Source: Cellulomonas wangleii
GTDB taxonomy: Bacteria > Actinomycetota > Actinomycetes > Actinomycetales > Cellulomonadaceae
Assembly: GCF_018388445.1 (NCBI RefSeq)
Contig: NZ_CP074405.1
Location: 1,240,001-1,304,000, forward strand
Reading direction: 5' to 3'
Length of the DNA stretch: 64,000 nt
Shown here in pieces: positions 44,017-53,071 of the stretch. Under the pieces are notes generated by a model that searched no databases, had not been told where the DNA came from, and worked only from the letters and a program-made list of their open reading frames with translations. How positions within the stretch are numbered: the stretch's first letter is position 1; every line of letters starts with the position of its first letter. The position numbers and the translations under genes were made by a program.

Positions 44017-46296
44017 GTGACGGAGCTCGAGTTGTCCGCAGGCCCGCGCGTGTCGGACCGGGTGCGTGACCTGCTGTCCCGCATGACGCTGGAGGAGAAG
44101 CTCGCCCAGATCGTCGGCTTCTGGGAGAAGAGCGAGGGCGAGGCGGTGGCCCCGCTCCAGGGTGAGTTCGAGGAGGAGCGCGGTCTCGACGACGTCACCC
44201 GGGACGGGCTGGGGCACCTGACCCGCGTCTACGGCACCCGCCCGGTCGACGCGGCCGAGCGGGCGCGCTGGCTGTGGGACAAGCAGCGCTGGTTCGTCAC
44301 CGGTACCCGCCTGGGCATCCCCGCCCTCGTGCACGAGGAGTGCCTCACCGGCCTGTCGGCCTGGGGTGCGGCCACCTTCCCGACGCCCCTGGCCTGGGGC
44401 GCGTCGTTCGACCCGGACCTCGTGACCCGCATGGGCGAGCTCATCGGCGGCTCGATGCGGACCCTGGGCATCCACCAGGGCCTCGCGCCGGTCCTCGACG
44501 TGATCCGCGACCCGCGCTGGGGGCGGGTCGACGAGTGCATCGCCGAGGACCCGTACCTGGTCGGCACGCTGGGCACGTCGTACGTGCGGGGCCTGCAGTC
44601 GACGGGGGTGCACGCCACCCTCAAGCACTTCGTCGGGTACTCCGCGTCGCGGTCGGGGCGCAACTTCGCACCCGTGCACGCCGGGGCGCGCGAGCTCGCG
44701 GACGTGCTGCTGGTGCCCTTCGAGATGGCGGTGCGCGACGGCGGCGTGCGGTCGGTCATGTCGTCGTACAACGAGATCGACGGCGTCCCGGTCGCTGCGG
44801 ACCCGTCCCTGCTCACCGGGCTGCTGCGGGACCGCTGGGGCTTCGACGGGACCGTCGTGGCCGACTACTTCGGTGTGGCGTTCCTGCAGCTGCTGCACCA
44901 CACGGCCCGTGACCTGGGCGATGCGGCCGCGCAGGCCCTCACCGCCGGCGTGGACATCGAGCTGCCCACGGGCGACGCCTACCTCGGCCCGCTGGCCGCG
45001 GCCGTCCGGGCCGGCACGGTGGACGAGGCGCTCGTCGACCGGGCCGTGCTGCGCGCGCTCGCGCAGAAGGAGGAGCTCGGCCTGCTCGACGCGACCTTCG
45101 AGGACGCGCCCCCCACGGACGTGGACCTCGACTCGCCCGCGCACCGCGAGGTCGCGGCGCTGTTGGCCGAGCGCTCGCTCGTGCTGCTCAGCAACGACGG
45201 CACGCTGCCCCTGGCGCCCGAGGCGCGCGTGGCGGTCATCGGGCCGAACGCCGACCGTGTCGCCGCGCTGTTCGGCTGCTACTCGTTCCTCAACCACGTC
45301 CTCGCGCACCACCCCGGCACCCCGGTCGGCATCGAGACGCCGACGGTGCTCGAGGCGCTGCAGCGCGAGCACGGCGGTGAGGTCACGTTCACGCAGGGCT
45401 GTGCGGTGGACGACGACGACCGCTCGGGCCTCGACGCGGCGGCGGCTGCCGCGAGCGCCGCGGACGTGGCGGTGCTGGTCGTGGGCGACCACGCGGCCCT
45501 GTTCGGCCGCGGCACCGTGGGGGAGGGCTGCGACCGCGACGACCTCGAGCTGCCCGGCGTGCAGCGGGCGCTCGTGGAGGCCGTCCTGGCCACGGGCACG
45601 CCGGTGGTCCTCGTCATGCTCACGGGTCGGCCGTACGCGGTGGACTGGGCGCTGGCACGCTGCGCCGCGGCGGTCCAGGCGTTCTTCCCCGGTGAGGAGG
45701 GCGGCCCGGCGGTCGCCGGCGTCCTGACCGGGCGTGTCAACCCGTCCGGCAGGCTGCCGATCAGCATGCCGCGCTCGGCGGGCGCCCAGCCCTACAGCTA
45801 CCTGCACCCGGCGCTGGGCGGCGACGGCGACGTCACCAACCTCAGCACCGTGCCGGCGCTGCCGTTCGGCCACGGGCTGTCGTACACGTCGTTCACGCGC
45901 ACGAACCTGCGGGTCGCGGGTGGCGCCTCCACGAGCAGCGGCCTCACGGTCACCGTCACGGTCACCAACACCGGTGGGCGGGCGGGCGCCGACGTCGTGC
46001 AGGTGTACGGCCGGGACGTGGTCGCCAGCGTGACCCGGCCGGTCGCGCAGCTGCTCGGCTACCACCGCATCGAGCTGGCCGCCGGGCAGAGCGCGGAGGT
46101 CGAGCTCGCGGTGCCCGCCGCGCGGCTCGCGTTCACCGACCGCTCGGGCCGGCGCGTCGTGGAGCCCGGCGAGCTGCAGGTGTGGGTCGGTCCGTCGTGC
46201 GCGCAGCGGGAGGTCGAGACGACCGTCGAGCTGACGGGCGGGACGTACGCGGTGACGCCCGACGACCCGCGCTGGAGCGGCGTCACCGTCCTCTGA
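44017..46296 (+). CDS. GH3 beta-glycosidase (beta-glucosidase or beta-xylosidase)
   Basis: 759 residues, no signal peptide, so cytoplasmic. Three domains: (beta/alpha)8 (PALVHEECLTGLSAWGAATFP, LAPVLDVIRDPRWGRVDE, HATLKHFVGYSA), nucleophile D283 in GTVVADYFGVAF, an alpha/beta sandwich (VLLSNDGTLPLAPEARVAVIG) and C-terminal fibronectin-III-like domain (VTVTNTGGRAGADVVQVY). The WGRVDE and VADYFGV forms are seen in xylosidase-like GH3 members as well as glucosidases, so specificity is open. It would hydrolyse oligosaccharides brought in by the importer. CGAGGAG precedes GTG 44017. Confidence 0.92.
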   Translation: MTELELSAGPRVSDRVRDLLSRMTLEEKLAQIVGFWEKSEGEAVAPLQGEFEEERGLDDVTRDGLGHLTRVYGTRPVDAAERARWLWDKQRWFVTGTRLGIPALVHEECLTGLSAWGAATFPTPLAWGASFDPDLVTRMGELIGGSMRTLGIHQGLAPVLDVIRDPRWGRVDECIAEDPYLVGTLGTSYVRGLQSTGVHATLKHFVGYSASRSGRNFAPVHAGARELADVLLVPFEMAVRDGGVRSVMSSYNEIDGVPVAADPSLLTGLLRDRWGFDGTVVADYFGVAFLQLLHHTARDLGDAAAQALTAGVDIELPTGDAYLGPLAAAVRAGTVDEALVDRAVLRALAQKEELGLLDATFEDAPPTDVDLDSPAHREVAALLAERSLVLLSNDGTLPLAPEARVAVIGPNADRVAALFGCYSFLNHVLAHHPGTPVGIETPTVLEALQREHGGEVTFTQGCAVDDDDRSGLDAAAAAASAADVAVLVVGDHAALFGRGTVGEGCDRDDLELPGVQRALVEAVLATGTPVVLVMLTGRPYAVDWALARCAAAVQAFFPGEEGGPAVAGVLTGRVNPSGRLPISMPRSAGAQPYSYLHPALGGDGDVTNLSTVPALPFGHGLSYTSFTRTNLRVAGGASTSSGLTVTVTVTNTGGRAGADVVQVYGRDVVASVTRPVAQLLGYHRIELAAGQSAEVELAVPAARLAFTDRSGRRVVEPGELQVWVGPSCAQREVETTVELTGGTYAVTPDDPRWSGVTVL

Positions 46297-46376
46297 GGCG
46301 CCGGCCGGCAGCCCGCCGGACCTGCACGGACGGATCATCCAGCGGACGCGCGGCACGTCCGCGCGTCCGCCCGACG

Positions 46377-46382
46377 TACCGT
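46377..46382 (+). promoter_or_regulatory. possible -10 box (TACCGT) of first ilvD
   Basis: TACCGT lies 52 nt upstream of ATG 46435, so the transcript would carry a leader of about 45 nt that contains the hairpin at 46387-46410 and the ribosome site AAGGAGA. Confidence 0.4.
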
Positions 46383-46386
46383 GGTG

Positions 46387-46410
46387 CACGGCCACCGTGA
46401 GGTGGCCGTG
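46387..46410 (+). promoter_or_regulatory. leader hairpin with GUGA tetraloop before ilvD
   Basis: Perfect 10-bp stem CACGGCCACC/GGTGGCCGTG closed by GTGA, a GNRA tetraloop. It ends 24 nt before the ATG and leaves the ribosome site free. It could stabilise the mRNA or take part in regulation. No leader peptide rich in Val, Leu or Ile is visible. Confidence 0.55.
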
Positions 46411-46434
46411 ACCCCGCCGAAGGAGACCCTCGCG

Positions 46435-48297
46435 ATGAGCCGTCCGCTGCGCTCTCGTACCTCGACCCACGGTCGCAACATGGCCGGTGCCCGCGCCCTG
46501 TGGCGCGCGACGGGCATGGGCTCGGAGGACTTCGGCAAGCCGATCATCGCGATCGCGAACTCGTACACGCAGTTCGTCCCCGGGCACGTCCACCTCAAGG
46601 ACATGGGCGACCTGGTCGCCTCGGCCATCCGCGAGGCGGGCGGCGTCTCCAAGGAGTTCAACACGATCGCCGTCGACGACGGCATCGCGATGGGCCACGG
46701 CGGCATGCTGTACTCGCTGCCCAGCCGCGACCTCATCGCCGACTCGGTCGAGTACATGGTCAACGCGCACTGCGCCGACGCCCTGGTCTGCATCTCCAAC
46801 TGCGACAAGATCACGCCCGGCATGCTCAACGCCGCGCTGCGGCTGAACATCCCCGTGGTGTTCGTGTCCGGCGGGCCGATGGAGGCCGGCAAGGCGGTCG
46901 TCGCGGACGGCGTCGCCCGCACGCCGCTCAACCTCGTCAACGCGATCAACTACTCGGCCGACGACAACGTCTCGGACGCCGCGCTGGCCAGCGTGGAGGA
47001 GAACGCCTGCCCCACGTGCGGCTCGTGCTCCGGCATGTTCACGGCCAACTCGATGAACTGCCTCACCGAGGCGCTGGGCCTGTCGCTGCCGGGCAACGGC
47101 TCGACGCTGGCCACGCACACCGCGCGCCGTGAGCTGTTCCTCGAGGCGGGCCGCACGATCGTCGACCTCGCGCGCCGGTACTACGAGGACGCGGACGACA
47201 CCGCAGCCCCGCGCTCGATCGCGACCAAGGCGGCGTTCACCAACGCGATGACGCTCGACGTGGCCATGGGCGGCTCGACCAACACGGTGCTGCACATCCT
47301 CGCCGCCGCGCAGGAGGCCGAGGTCGAGTTCACGCTGGACGAGATCGACGCCATCAGCCGGCGCGTGCCGTGCCTGTCGAAGGTCGCGCCCAACCACCCG
47401 GACTTCCACATGGAGGACGTCCACCGCGCCGGCGGCATCCCGGCGCTGCTGGGCGAGCTCGACCGCGGCGGGCTGCTCGACCACGACGTGACGAGCGTCC
47501 ACACGCCCACGCTGCGCGCGTGGCTCGACGACTGGGACGTCCGCGGCGGCAAGGCCACCCAGCGGGCGAAGGACCTGTTCCTCGCGGCCCCCGGCGGCGT
47601 GCGGACCACGCAGGCGTTCTCGACGTCGAACGTGTGGGAGTCCCTCGACACCGACGCCGCGAACGGCTGCATCCGCGACGTCGCGCACGCCTACACGGTC
47701 GAGGGTGGCCTGGCGGTGCTCCGCGGCAACCTCGCCGAGGACGGCGCGATCCTCAAGACCGCCGGCATCGACCCCGATGTCTTCCACTTCGTCGGCCGGG
47801 CGCTGGTCTGCGAGTCGCAGGACGAGGCCGTCGACAAGATCCTGCGCAAGGAGGTCCAGCCGGGTCATGTCGTCGTCGTCCGCTACGAGGGCCCGGCGGG
47901 CGGTCCCGGCATGCAGGAGATGCTCTACCCGACGTCCTTCATCAAGGGCCGCGGCCTGGGCAAGGTGTGCGCGCTCATCACCGACGGCCGGTTCTCCGGC
48001 GGGTCGTCCGGCATCTCCGTGGGCCACATCAGCCCCGAGGCGGCCGCCGGCGGCACGATCGGCCTCATCGAGGACGGCGACGAGATCGAGATCGACGTCG
48101 AGACCCGGCTCATCCGCGTGAACGTCCCCGACGAGGTGCTCGCCGAGCGCCGCGCCAAGATGGAGGCGCGCGAGAACCCGTGGCAGCCCGTCGACCGGGA
48201 CCGCTACGTCTCCCCGGCGCTGCAGGCATACGCCGCGATGGCGACGAGCGCCGACCGCGGGGCCGTGCGCGACGTCAGCCGGCTGCGGCGCCGCTGA
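46435..48297 (+). CDS. ilvD: dihydroxyacid dehydratase, E. coli type
   Basis: 620 residues (E. coli IlvD is 616). Dehydrates 2,3-dihydroxy-3-methylbutanoate and its homologue to the keto acids of valine and isoleucine. Fe-S cluster cysteines in [11 protein letters not shown] and [20 protein letters not shown] are present, as are the [21 protein letters not shown] start region, the [15 protein letters not shown] loop and [24 protein letters not shown] precedes ATG 46435. A second, clearly different ilvD lies 1.5 kb downstream. Confidence 0.94.
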   Translation: MSRPLRSRTSTHGRNMAGARALWRATGMGSEDFGKPIIAIANSYTQFVPGHVHLKDMGDLVASAIREAGGVSKEFNTIAVDDGIAMGHGGMLYSLPSRDLIADSVEYMVNAHCADALVCISNCDKITPGMLNAALRLNIPVVFVSGGPMEAGKAVVADGVARTPLNLVNAINYSADDNVSDAALASVEENACPTCGSCSGMFTANSMNCLTEALGLSLPGNGSTLATHTARRELFLEAGRTIVDLARRYYEDADDTAAPRSIATKAAFTNAMTLDVAMGGSTNTVLHILAAAQEAEVEFTLDEIDAISRRVPCLSKVAPNHPDFHMEDVHRAGGIPALLGELDRGGLLDHDVTSVHTPTLRAWLDDWDVRGGKATQRAKDLFLAAPGGVRTTQAFSTSNVWESLDTDAANGCIRDVAHAYTVEGGLAVLRGNLAEDGAILKTAGIDPDVFHFVGRALVCESQDEAVDKILRKEVQPGHVVVVRYEGPAGGPGMQEMLYPTSFIKGRGLGKVCALITDGRFSGGSSGISVGHISPEAAAGGTIGLIEDGDEIEIDVETRLIRVNVPDEVLAERRAKMEARENPWQPVDRDRYVSPALQAYAAMATSADRGAVRDVSRLRRR

Positions 48298-48304
48298 GGC
48301 GTGC

Positions 48305-48335
48305 GCGCCGGCACGGCGCCCGTCACGGCCGGCGC
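48305..48335. terminator. hairpin between convergent genes
   Basis: Perfect 8-bp inverted repeat GCGCCGGC/GCCGGCGC (48305-48312 with 48328-48335) at the convergence of ilvD and the minus-strand gene ending at 48323. Confidence 0.45.
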
Positions 48336-49144
48336 CGGGCCTCGACCCGGGCGTCGACGAGACGGCCGAGTGCCGTGTAGTCGCTTCTCAGGTCGGCGTA
48401 CGCCCCGGTCGCGTGCGTCGCGAGGAACAGCGCCTGTGCGTAGCGGATGATGCCCGCCCGGAAGCGGGTGTCGCCCGCGTCGAGGTGCGCAGCCACGTCC
48501 GGGTGCTCCTCCAGCGCCGCGTCCAGCAGCGCGGTGAGACGGTCGGGGTCCGGCACGTCCTGCAGGCGCTGGACGGCGGCCTCCGCGGCCTGCCCGAACG
48601 TCCAGTACTGGCTCCAGGGCGAGATCGCCTTGACGACCCGGGCGGGGGCGGGCGGCGACGGCCAGAGCTGCACGACGTACGCCTCGGCCGGCGGCTCGTC
48701 CCACCGTCCCTGGTGGAACTGCTCGCTGCCCGCCTGCCCGTCGCGGACGGCGTAGCGCGCACGCAGGTCGACGTCGGCCAGCACGGGCCCCTGGACCGCG
48801 CCCTCGCCCGCCCAGCCGGTGACCCGCACGGGCCCGCCGCCGCGCAGGGAGAGCTCGACGACCGCGTCCCACGCGGGGTCGACCACGGGCGGTCGGGCGT
48901 GCACCTCGAGCCGGAACGGCAGCTGCCCGTGCTGGCGGGGGACGAGGAGCGTCGCGCAGTCCTCGTCGGTCGTGGACGCGAGGCCGGTCTCGGCGTCCAG
49001 GTCGAGTGAGCCCGGAGGGTCGACGTGGAGCTCGACCTGCGAGAAGTCGGCGCTCACCAGGCCCTCGGCGACCTGGATGGGCCCGGTGCCGGGCGCCACC
49101 CGGACCGCGGGCGGGCGTCCGCCCGGGTCGTCGTTCGGCGGCAT
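48323..49144 (-). CDS. protein of unknown function
   Basis: 273 residues, not recognised. The N-terminal half is beta-rich with a cytosolic look (IQVAEGLVSADFSQVELHVD to PAEAYVVQLWPSPPAPARVV), without signal peptide or membrane segment. The C-terminal half, after ISPWSQYWTFGQAAEAAVQRL, is helical and ends in a basic segment. ATG 49144 starts 2 nt after the stop of the lipoprotein gene and follows AGGAGGAG, so the two genes form an operon between the two ilvD genes. No motif suggests a link to amino-acid synthesis. Confidence 0.6.
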   Translation of the reverse strand: MPPNDDPGGRPPAVRVAPGTGPIQVAEGLVSADFSQVELHVDPPGSLDLDAETGLASTTDEDCATLLVPRQHGQLPFRLEVHARPPVVDPAWDAVVELSLRGGGPVRVTGWAGEGAVQGPVLADVDLRARYAVRDGQAGSEQFHQGRWDEPPAEAYVVQLWPSPPAPARVVKAISPWSQYWTFGQAAEAAVQRLQDVPDPDRLTALLDAALEEHPDVAAHLDAGDTRFRAGIIRYAQALFLATHATGAYADLRSDYTALGRLVDARVEARRRP

Positions 49145-49146
49145 GC

Positions 49147-49707
49147 TCAGCACTCCTCCTGGGATCGTTCGTCGAGCACCCAGTGGCCCGGGCCCGGACG
49201 CAGGACCACGCGCCCGCAGCTGCTGCCCTCGGCGTAGACGACGTCGAGCACGGCGTGCTCGGGCGTCTGCTCGACCAGCTCGACGGTGGCCTCGGACGAC
49301 TGGCCGACGGCCGCGTACAGGCCGGCGGTCATCTCGATGAGGCCCTCGCAGTCGGTGATCCCGGGGAACCCGGTGGCCGTGACCTCGTCGACCATGCGCT
49401 GGGCGAGCTCGGGCGTCATGTAGGCGCACGCCGTCGCGGCCGCCGGTTCGCGGCTCGCGGCGAGCCACGCGCGGAACGAGTCCTCCGGCCCCGACCCCAC
49501 GGTGGTCGGCGGTGCCGGCGCGGCGACGGGCGGTGCGGCGCTCGCGCTCGCGCTCGGAGCGGGGGTGGGGGCGGACGGCGCCGTGCCGTCGGTGCCGGCT
49601 TCGGTACCGGCGCACGCGGTGAGGCCGACGGCCAGGACGAGCGCGACGGCGGCCGAGGACAGTCGGCGGCGACGGGCCGGGTGGGGGTGCAGGATCACGC
49701 CGGGCAT
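49147..49707 (-). CDS. lipoprotein of unknown function
   Basis: 186 residues. Arg-rich n-region, hydrophobic core and lipobox LTAC with C32. An Ala/Pro/Ser/Thr-rich tether of about 40 residues leads to a small domain starting DSFRAWLAASREPAAATACAYM, with cysteines in TDCEGL, SSCGRV and the final SQEEC. It looks like the NTF2-like or Ala-rich small domains of actinobacterial lipoproteins, but no family was recognised with confidence. Co-transcribed with the gene at 48323-49144. Confidence 0.75.
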   Translation of the reverse strand: MPGVILHPHPARRRRLSSAAVALVLAVGLTACAGTEAGTDGTAPSAPTPAPSASASAAPPVAAPAPPTTVGSGPEDSFRAWLAASREPAAATACAYMTPELAQRMVDEVTATGFPGITDCEGLIEMTAGLYAAVGQSSEATVELVEQTPEHAVLDVVYAEGSSCGRVVLRPGPGHWVLDERSQEEC

Positions 49708-49797
49708 CGTTCCACCGGCTGCGGGAGCCCGGGTACCCCCCACGCCGACGCCGATCGGGTGACGCCGTGGCAGCGGGCGCACACCGTGCCGCGGAAC

Positions 49798-49803
49798 TAG
49801 GGT
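49798..49803 (+). promoter_or_regulatory. -10 box (TAGGGT) of second ilvD
   Basis: TAGGGT, 6 nt, ATG 49810. A leaderless start, in contrast to the first ilvD, which has a leader with a hairpin. Confidence 0.5.
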
Positions 49804-49809
49804 CACGCC

Positions 49810-51528
49810 ATGACGAGCACCCACGGCGCGCCGGGTCCGGACATCGACATCAAGCCCCGCTCGCGGCAGGTCACCGACGGGCTGGAGGCGACCGCCGCGC
49901 GCGGCATGCTGCGGGCGGTCGGCATGGGTGACGACGACTGGGTCAAGCCGCAGATCGGCGTCGCGAGCTCGTGGAACGAGATCACGCCGTGCAACCTCTC
50001 GCTGGACCGGCTGGCGAAGGCGGTCAAGAGCGGGGTGCACGCCGCGGGCGGGTACCCGCTGGAGTTCGGGACCATCTCGGTGTCCGACGGCATCTCGATG
50101 GGCCACGAGGGCATGCACTACTCGCTGGTGAGCCGCGACATCATCGCCGACAGCGTCGAGACCGTGATGATGGCCGAGCGCCTCGACGGGTCGGTCCTGC
50201 TCGCAGGGTGCGACAAGTCGCTGCCGGGCATGCTCATGGCCGCCGCGCGCCTCGACCTCGCGAGCGTCTTCCTCTATGCCGGCTCGATCATGCCGGGCTG
50301 GGTGAAGCTGTCCGACGGCACCGAGAAGGACGTGACGATCATCGACGCGTTCGAGGCCGTCGGCGCGTGCGCCCGGGGGCTCATGAGCCGGGAGGACGTC
50401 GACCGCATCGAGCGCGCGATCTGCCCCGGTGAGGGCGCGTGCGGCGGGATGTACACCGCCAACACGATGGCGTCGGTCGCCGAGGCCATCGGGATGTCGG
50501 TCCCGGGGTCGGCCGCGCCGCCGTCGGCGGACCGCCGCCGCGACCAGTTCGCGCACCGCTCGGGGGAGGCGGTGGTCGAGCTGCTGCGGCGTGGCATCAC
50601 GGCGCGGGACATCATGACGAAGGAGGCGTTCGAGAACGCCATCGCGGTGGTCATGGCCTTCGGCGGCTCGACCAACGCGGTGCTGCACCTGCTGGCGATC
50701 GCGCACGAGGCCGAGGTCGACCTCACGCTCGACGACTTCTCCCGCGTCGCGTCGCGCGTGCCGCACCTGGGCGACCTCAAGCCCTTCGGCCGGTACGTCA
50801 TGAACGACGTCGACCGGGTCGGCGGCGTCCCCGTGATCATGAAGGCCCTGCTCGACGCCGGCCTGCTGCACGGCGACTGCCTCACGGTCACCGGCCGCAC
50901 GGTCGCCGAGAACCTCGCCGAGATCGCCCCGCCGGACCCCGACGGCAAGATCCTGCGCGCGCTCGACGACCCGATCCACCGCACGGGCGGCATCACGATC
51001 CTGTCCGGCTCGCTCGCACCGGAGGGTGCGGTCGTGAAGTCCGCCGGCTTCGACTCCGACGTCTTCGAGGGCACCGCGCGCGTCTTCGAGCGGGAGCGCG
51101 CGGCCCTGGACGCGCTCGAGGACGGCACGATCCAGGCGGGTGACGTCGTCGTCATCCGCTACGAGGGGCCGAAGGGCGGGCCCGGGATGCGCGAGATGCT
51201 CGCGATCACCGGCGCCATCAAGGGCGCAGGGCTGGGCAAGGACGTGCTGCTCGTGACCGACGGGCGGTTCTCCGGCGGCACGACGGGGCTGTGCGTGGGG
51301 CACATCGCGCCCGAGGCCGTCGACGCCGGCCCGATCGCGCTCGTGCGCGACGGGGACCGCGTCCGCCTCGACGTCGCGCGCGCGACGCTCGACCTGCTGG
51401 TCGACGACGGGGAGCTCGCGGCCCGTCGCACGGGCTGGGACCCGCTCCCGCCGCGCTACACGCGCGGGGTGCTGGGGAAGTACCAGAAGCTGGTGGGCTC
51501 GGCGTCGCGCGGGGCCGTGCTGGGCTGA
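49810..51528 (+). CDS. ilvD: dihydroxyacid dehydratase, mycobacterial type
   Basis: 572 residues, close in length and motifs to the mycobacterial/cyanobacterial IlvD group rather than the E. coli group. Fe-S cysteines: [26 protein letters not shown] and [16 protein letters not shown]. Also [35 protein letters not shown] and [17 protein letters not shown]. Same reaction as the ilvD at 46435, although members of this large family also dehydrate sugar acids; the whole IlvD-type motif set supports branched-chain amino-acid synthesis. The end [13 protein letters not shown] is repeated in decayed form 61 bp downstream. Confidence 0.93.
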   Translation: MTSTHGAPGPDIDIKPRSRQVTDGLEATAARGMLRAVGMGDDDWVKPQIGVASSWNEITPCNLSLDRLAKAVKSGVHAAGGYPLEFGTISVSDGISMGHEGMHYSLVSRDIIADSVETVMMAERLDGSVLLAGCDKSLPGMLMAAARLDLASVFLYAGSIMPGWVKLSDGTEKDVTIIDAFEAVGACARGLMSREDVDRIERAICPGEGACGGMYTANTMASVAEAIGMSVPGSAAPPSADRRRDQFAHRSGEAVVELLRRGITARDIMTKEAFENAIAVVMAFGGSTNAVLHLLAIAHEAEVDLTLDDFSRVASRVPHLGDLKPFGRYVMNDVDRVGGVPVIMKALLDAGLLHGDCLTVTGRTVAENLAEIAPPDPDGKILRALDDPIHRTGGITILSGSLAPEGAVVKSAGFDSDVFEGTARVFERERAALDALEDGTIQAGDVVVIRYEGPKGGPGMREMLAITGAIKGAGLGKDVLLVTDGRFSGGTTGLCVGHIAPEAVDAGPIALVRDGDRVRLDVARATLDLLVDDGELAARRTGWDPLPPRYTRGVLGKYQKLVGSASRGAVLG

Positions 51529-51588
51529 ACCGGCGACCGTGAGCCCGACCTGCGCACAGCCGACCTCGACGGCCGGCACGACGTGGCC

Positions 51589-51634
51589 CCAGCAGCTCGT
51601 CGGAGCGGCGTCCAGGGGAGCCGTGCTCGGCCGA
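51589..51634 (+). pseudogene. remnant of an ilvD 3' end
   Basis: 46 bp aligning without gaps to the last 46 bp of the intact ilvD (51483-51528). The differences fall mostly at third codon positions. Translation gives [14 protein letters not shown] against [14 protein letters not shown] of the intact gene. The stop codon TGA has become CGA, so the frame runs on. The pattern points to an old paralogous copy that diverged under coding constraint before being lost. Confidence 0.65.
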
Positions 51635-51722
51635 CCGGCCACGCGACTGCGCGCCCGGGTCGCGCCGCTCGCGTTGCGGACCCGCCCGTGCGGGTGTTGC
51701 GTGTGGTCAACGGGACGCGACG

Positions 51723-51740
51723 ACGGGTTCCCGAACCCGT
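51723..51740. promoter_or_regulatory. possible operator: 8-bp inverted repeat
   Basis: ACGGGTTC and GAACCCGT separated by CC, about 70 bp upstream of the second sugar importer. The cluster has no regulator gene of its own, so a distant regulator would have to act here. Confidence 0.4.
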
Positions 51741-51808
51741 CCGCGTCCGGTGCAGGTCCAGGTGCGCCGGGTCCTCGGCGCACCTGACGCCGACCGCAGG
51801 GGGCAGCC

Positions 51809-53050
51809 ATGACCCGACGTGCGCGCGGCGGCGCGTGCCTCATCGCGTGCGCCGTGCTCGTCCCGCTCGTCGCGTGCTCGTCACCCGCGTCGGGCGGCGG
51901 GCGCGTCCAGCTGGACTTCTTCCAGTTCAAGTCCGAGGCGGTCGCGACGTTCGACGCGATCATCGCCGACTTCGAGGCGGAGCACCCCGACATCGACGTC
52001 GTGCAGAACAACGTGCCCGACGCCGAGACCGCGTTCCGCACCCGCCTGGTCCGCGAGGACGTCCCGGACGTCATCACGCTCAACGTCAACGGCGTGTTCG
52101 GCGAGTTCGCGGACGCCGGGGTGCTGTACGACTGGGCCGACGACCCCCTGCTGGAGGAGATCTCACCCGCCGTCGTGCGGATCGTGCAGGACCTGGGCCA
52201 GTCCTCGCCGGGTGCCGTGAACGCGCTGCCGTTCGCCAACAACTCCTCGGGCTTCGTCTACAACGCCGACCTCCTGGCGGCGCAGGGCGTCGAGGTCCCC
52301 ACGACGTGGGCGGAGCTGCTGACCGCGATGGACGCCTTCGAGCAGGCGGGCACGACGCCCGTGTACGCGACGCTCAAGGACGGCTGGACCGCCCTGCCGG
52401 CGTTCAACCAGCTGGTCGCCAACACCGTCCCCGCCGACTTCTGGGAGCGGCTGGACGCGGGGGAGACGACGTTCGCGGAGGAGTGGCGCCCGGCCGCCGA
52501 CCAGCTGGCGGAGCTGTTCGCGTTCGCCCAGCCCGACCGTTTCAGCCGCGACTACAACGCGGGCAACCAGGAGTTCGCCGCGGGCGGCGTCCCGTTCTAC
52601 CTGCAGGGGTCGTTCGCGATCCCCGCGATCGTGTCGTTCGAGCCCGCCTTCGAGATCGGGTTCGGGAACCTGCCGACCACCGACGACGCCGCGACGCAGC
52701 TGCTGGTGTCGGGGGTGGACGTCGGCGTGACGATGGGTGCGCAGCCGCGTCACCCGGAGCAGTCGCGGCTGTTCGTCGAGTACCTCCTGCAGCCCGACGT
52801 CATGCGCCAGTACTCGCAGGACCAGTCGGCCATCACCCCGCTCGTCGACGCGACGACCGGTGACCCGACGCTCGAGCCCGTCCTGCCGTTCTTCGACGAC
52901 GACCGGGTGACCGGCTACGTCGACCACCGCATCCCCGCGAGCATCCCGCTCGCGGCGATGCTCCAGCAGTACCTCATCGACGGGGACGCCGACGCGCTCC
53001 TCACCCAGCTCGACGAGGAGTGGGACCAGGTCGCCGCACGGCGCTCCTGA
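51809..53050 (+). CDS. sugar ABC transporter substrate-binding lipoprotein
   Basis: 413 residues, CUT1 type. Lipobox LVAC with C23, then VQLDFFQFKSEAVATFDAII. DVITLNVNGVFGEFADAGVL, ALPFANNSSGFVYNADLL, VPTTWAELLTAMDAF and the C-terminal GYVDHRIPASIPLAAMLQQY are typical. Ribosome site AGGGGGC before ATG 51809. First gene of an operon with two permeases and, 99 bp later, a GH13 alpha-glucosidase, so alpha-glucosides are the likely cargo (inference). It is only distantly similar to the binding protein at 40670. Confidence 0.93.
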   Translation: MTRRARGGACLIACAVLVPLVACSSPASGGGRVQLDFFQFKSEAVATFDAIIADFEAEHPDIDVVQNNVPDAETAFRTRLVREDVPDVITLNVNGVFGEFADAGVLYDWADDPLLEEISPAVVRIVQDLGQSSPGAVNALPFANNSSGFVYNADLLAAQGVEVPTTWAELLTAMDAFEQAGTTPVYATLKDGWTALPAFNQLVANTVPADFWERLDAGETTFAEEWRPAADQLAELFAFAQPDRFSRDYNAGNQEFAAGGVPFYLQGSFAIPAIVSFEPAFEIGFGNLPTTDDAATQLLVSGVDVGVTMGAQPRHPEQSRLFVEYLLQPDVMRQYSQDQSAITPLVDATTGDPTLEPVLPFFDDDRVTGYVDHRIPASIPLAAMLQQYLIDGDADALLTQLDEEWDQVAARRS

Positions 53051-53071
53051 CCCGGGACGAAGGAGTCCGCC

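Larger units (their letters stand above)
51529..51808. other. 280-bp intergenic region with ilvD remnant and inverted repeat
   Basis: Longest gene-free stretch in the window. It holds the decayed ilvD tail (51589-51634) and an 8-bp inverted repeat (51723-51740). Its average base use is like coding DNA, and an open frame crosses it, but it lacks a ribosome site and family similarity outside the ilvD-like piece. Confidence 0.6.

Noticed and set aside
43864..48027. 1387-codon open frame on the minus strand
   Set aside because: Antisense to the GH3 and ilvD genes, which have complete family motifs; no domain seen in the antisense frame.
51539..51787. 82-residue ORF between ilvD and the importer
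   Set aside because: Only its ilvD-like piece has similarity; GTG start lacks a ribosome site, and the rest is low-complexity. Treated as a remnant.
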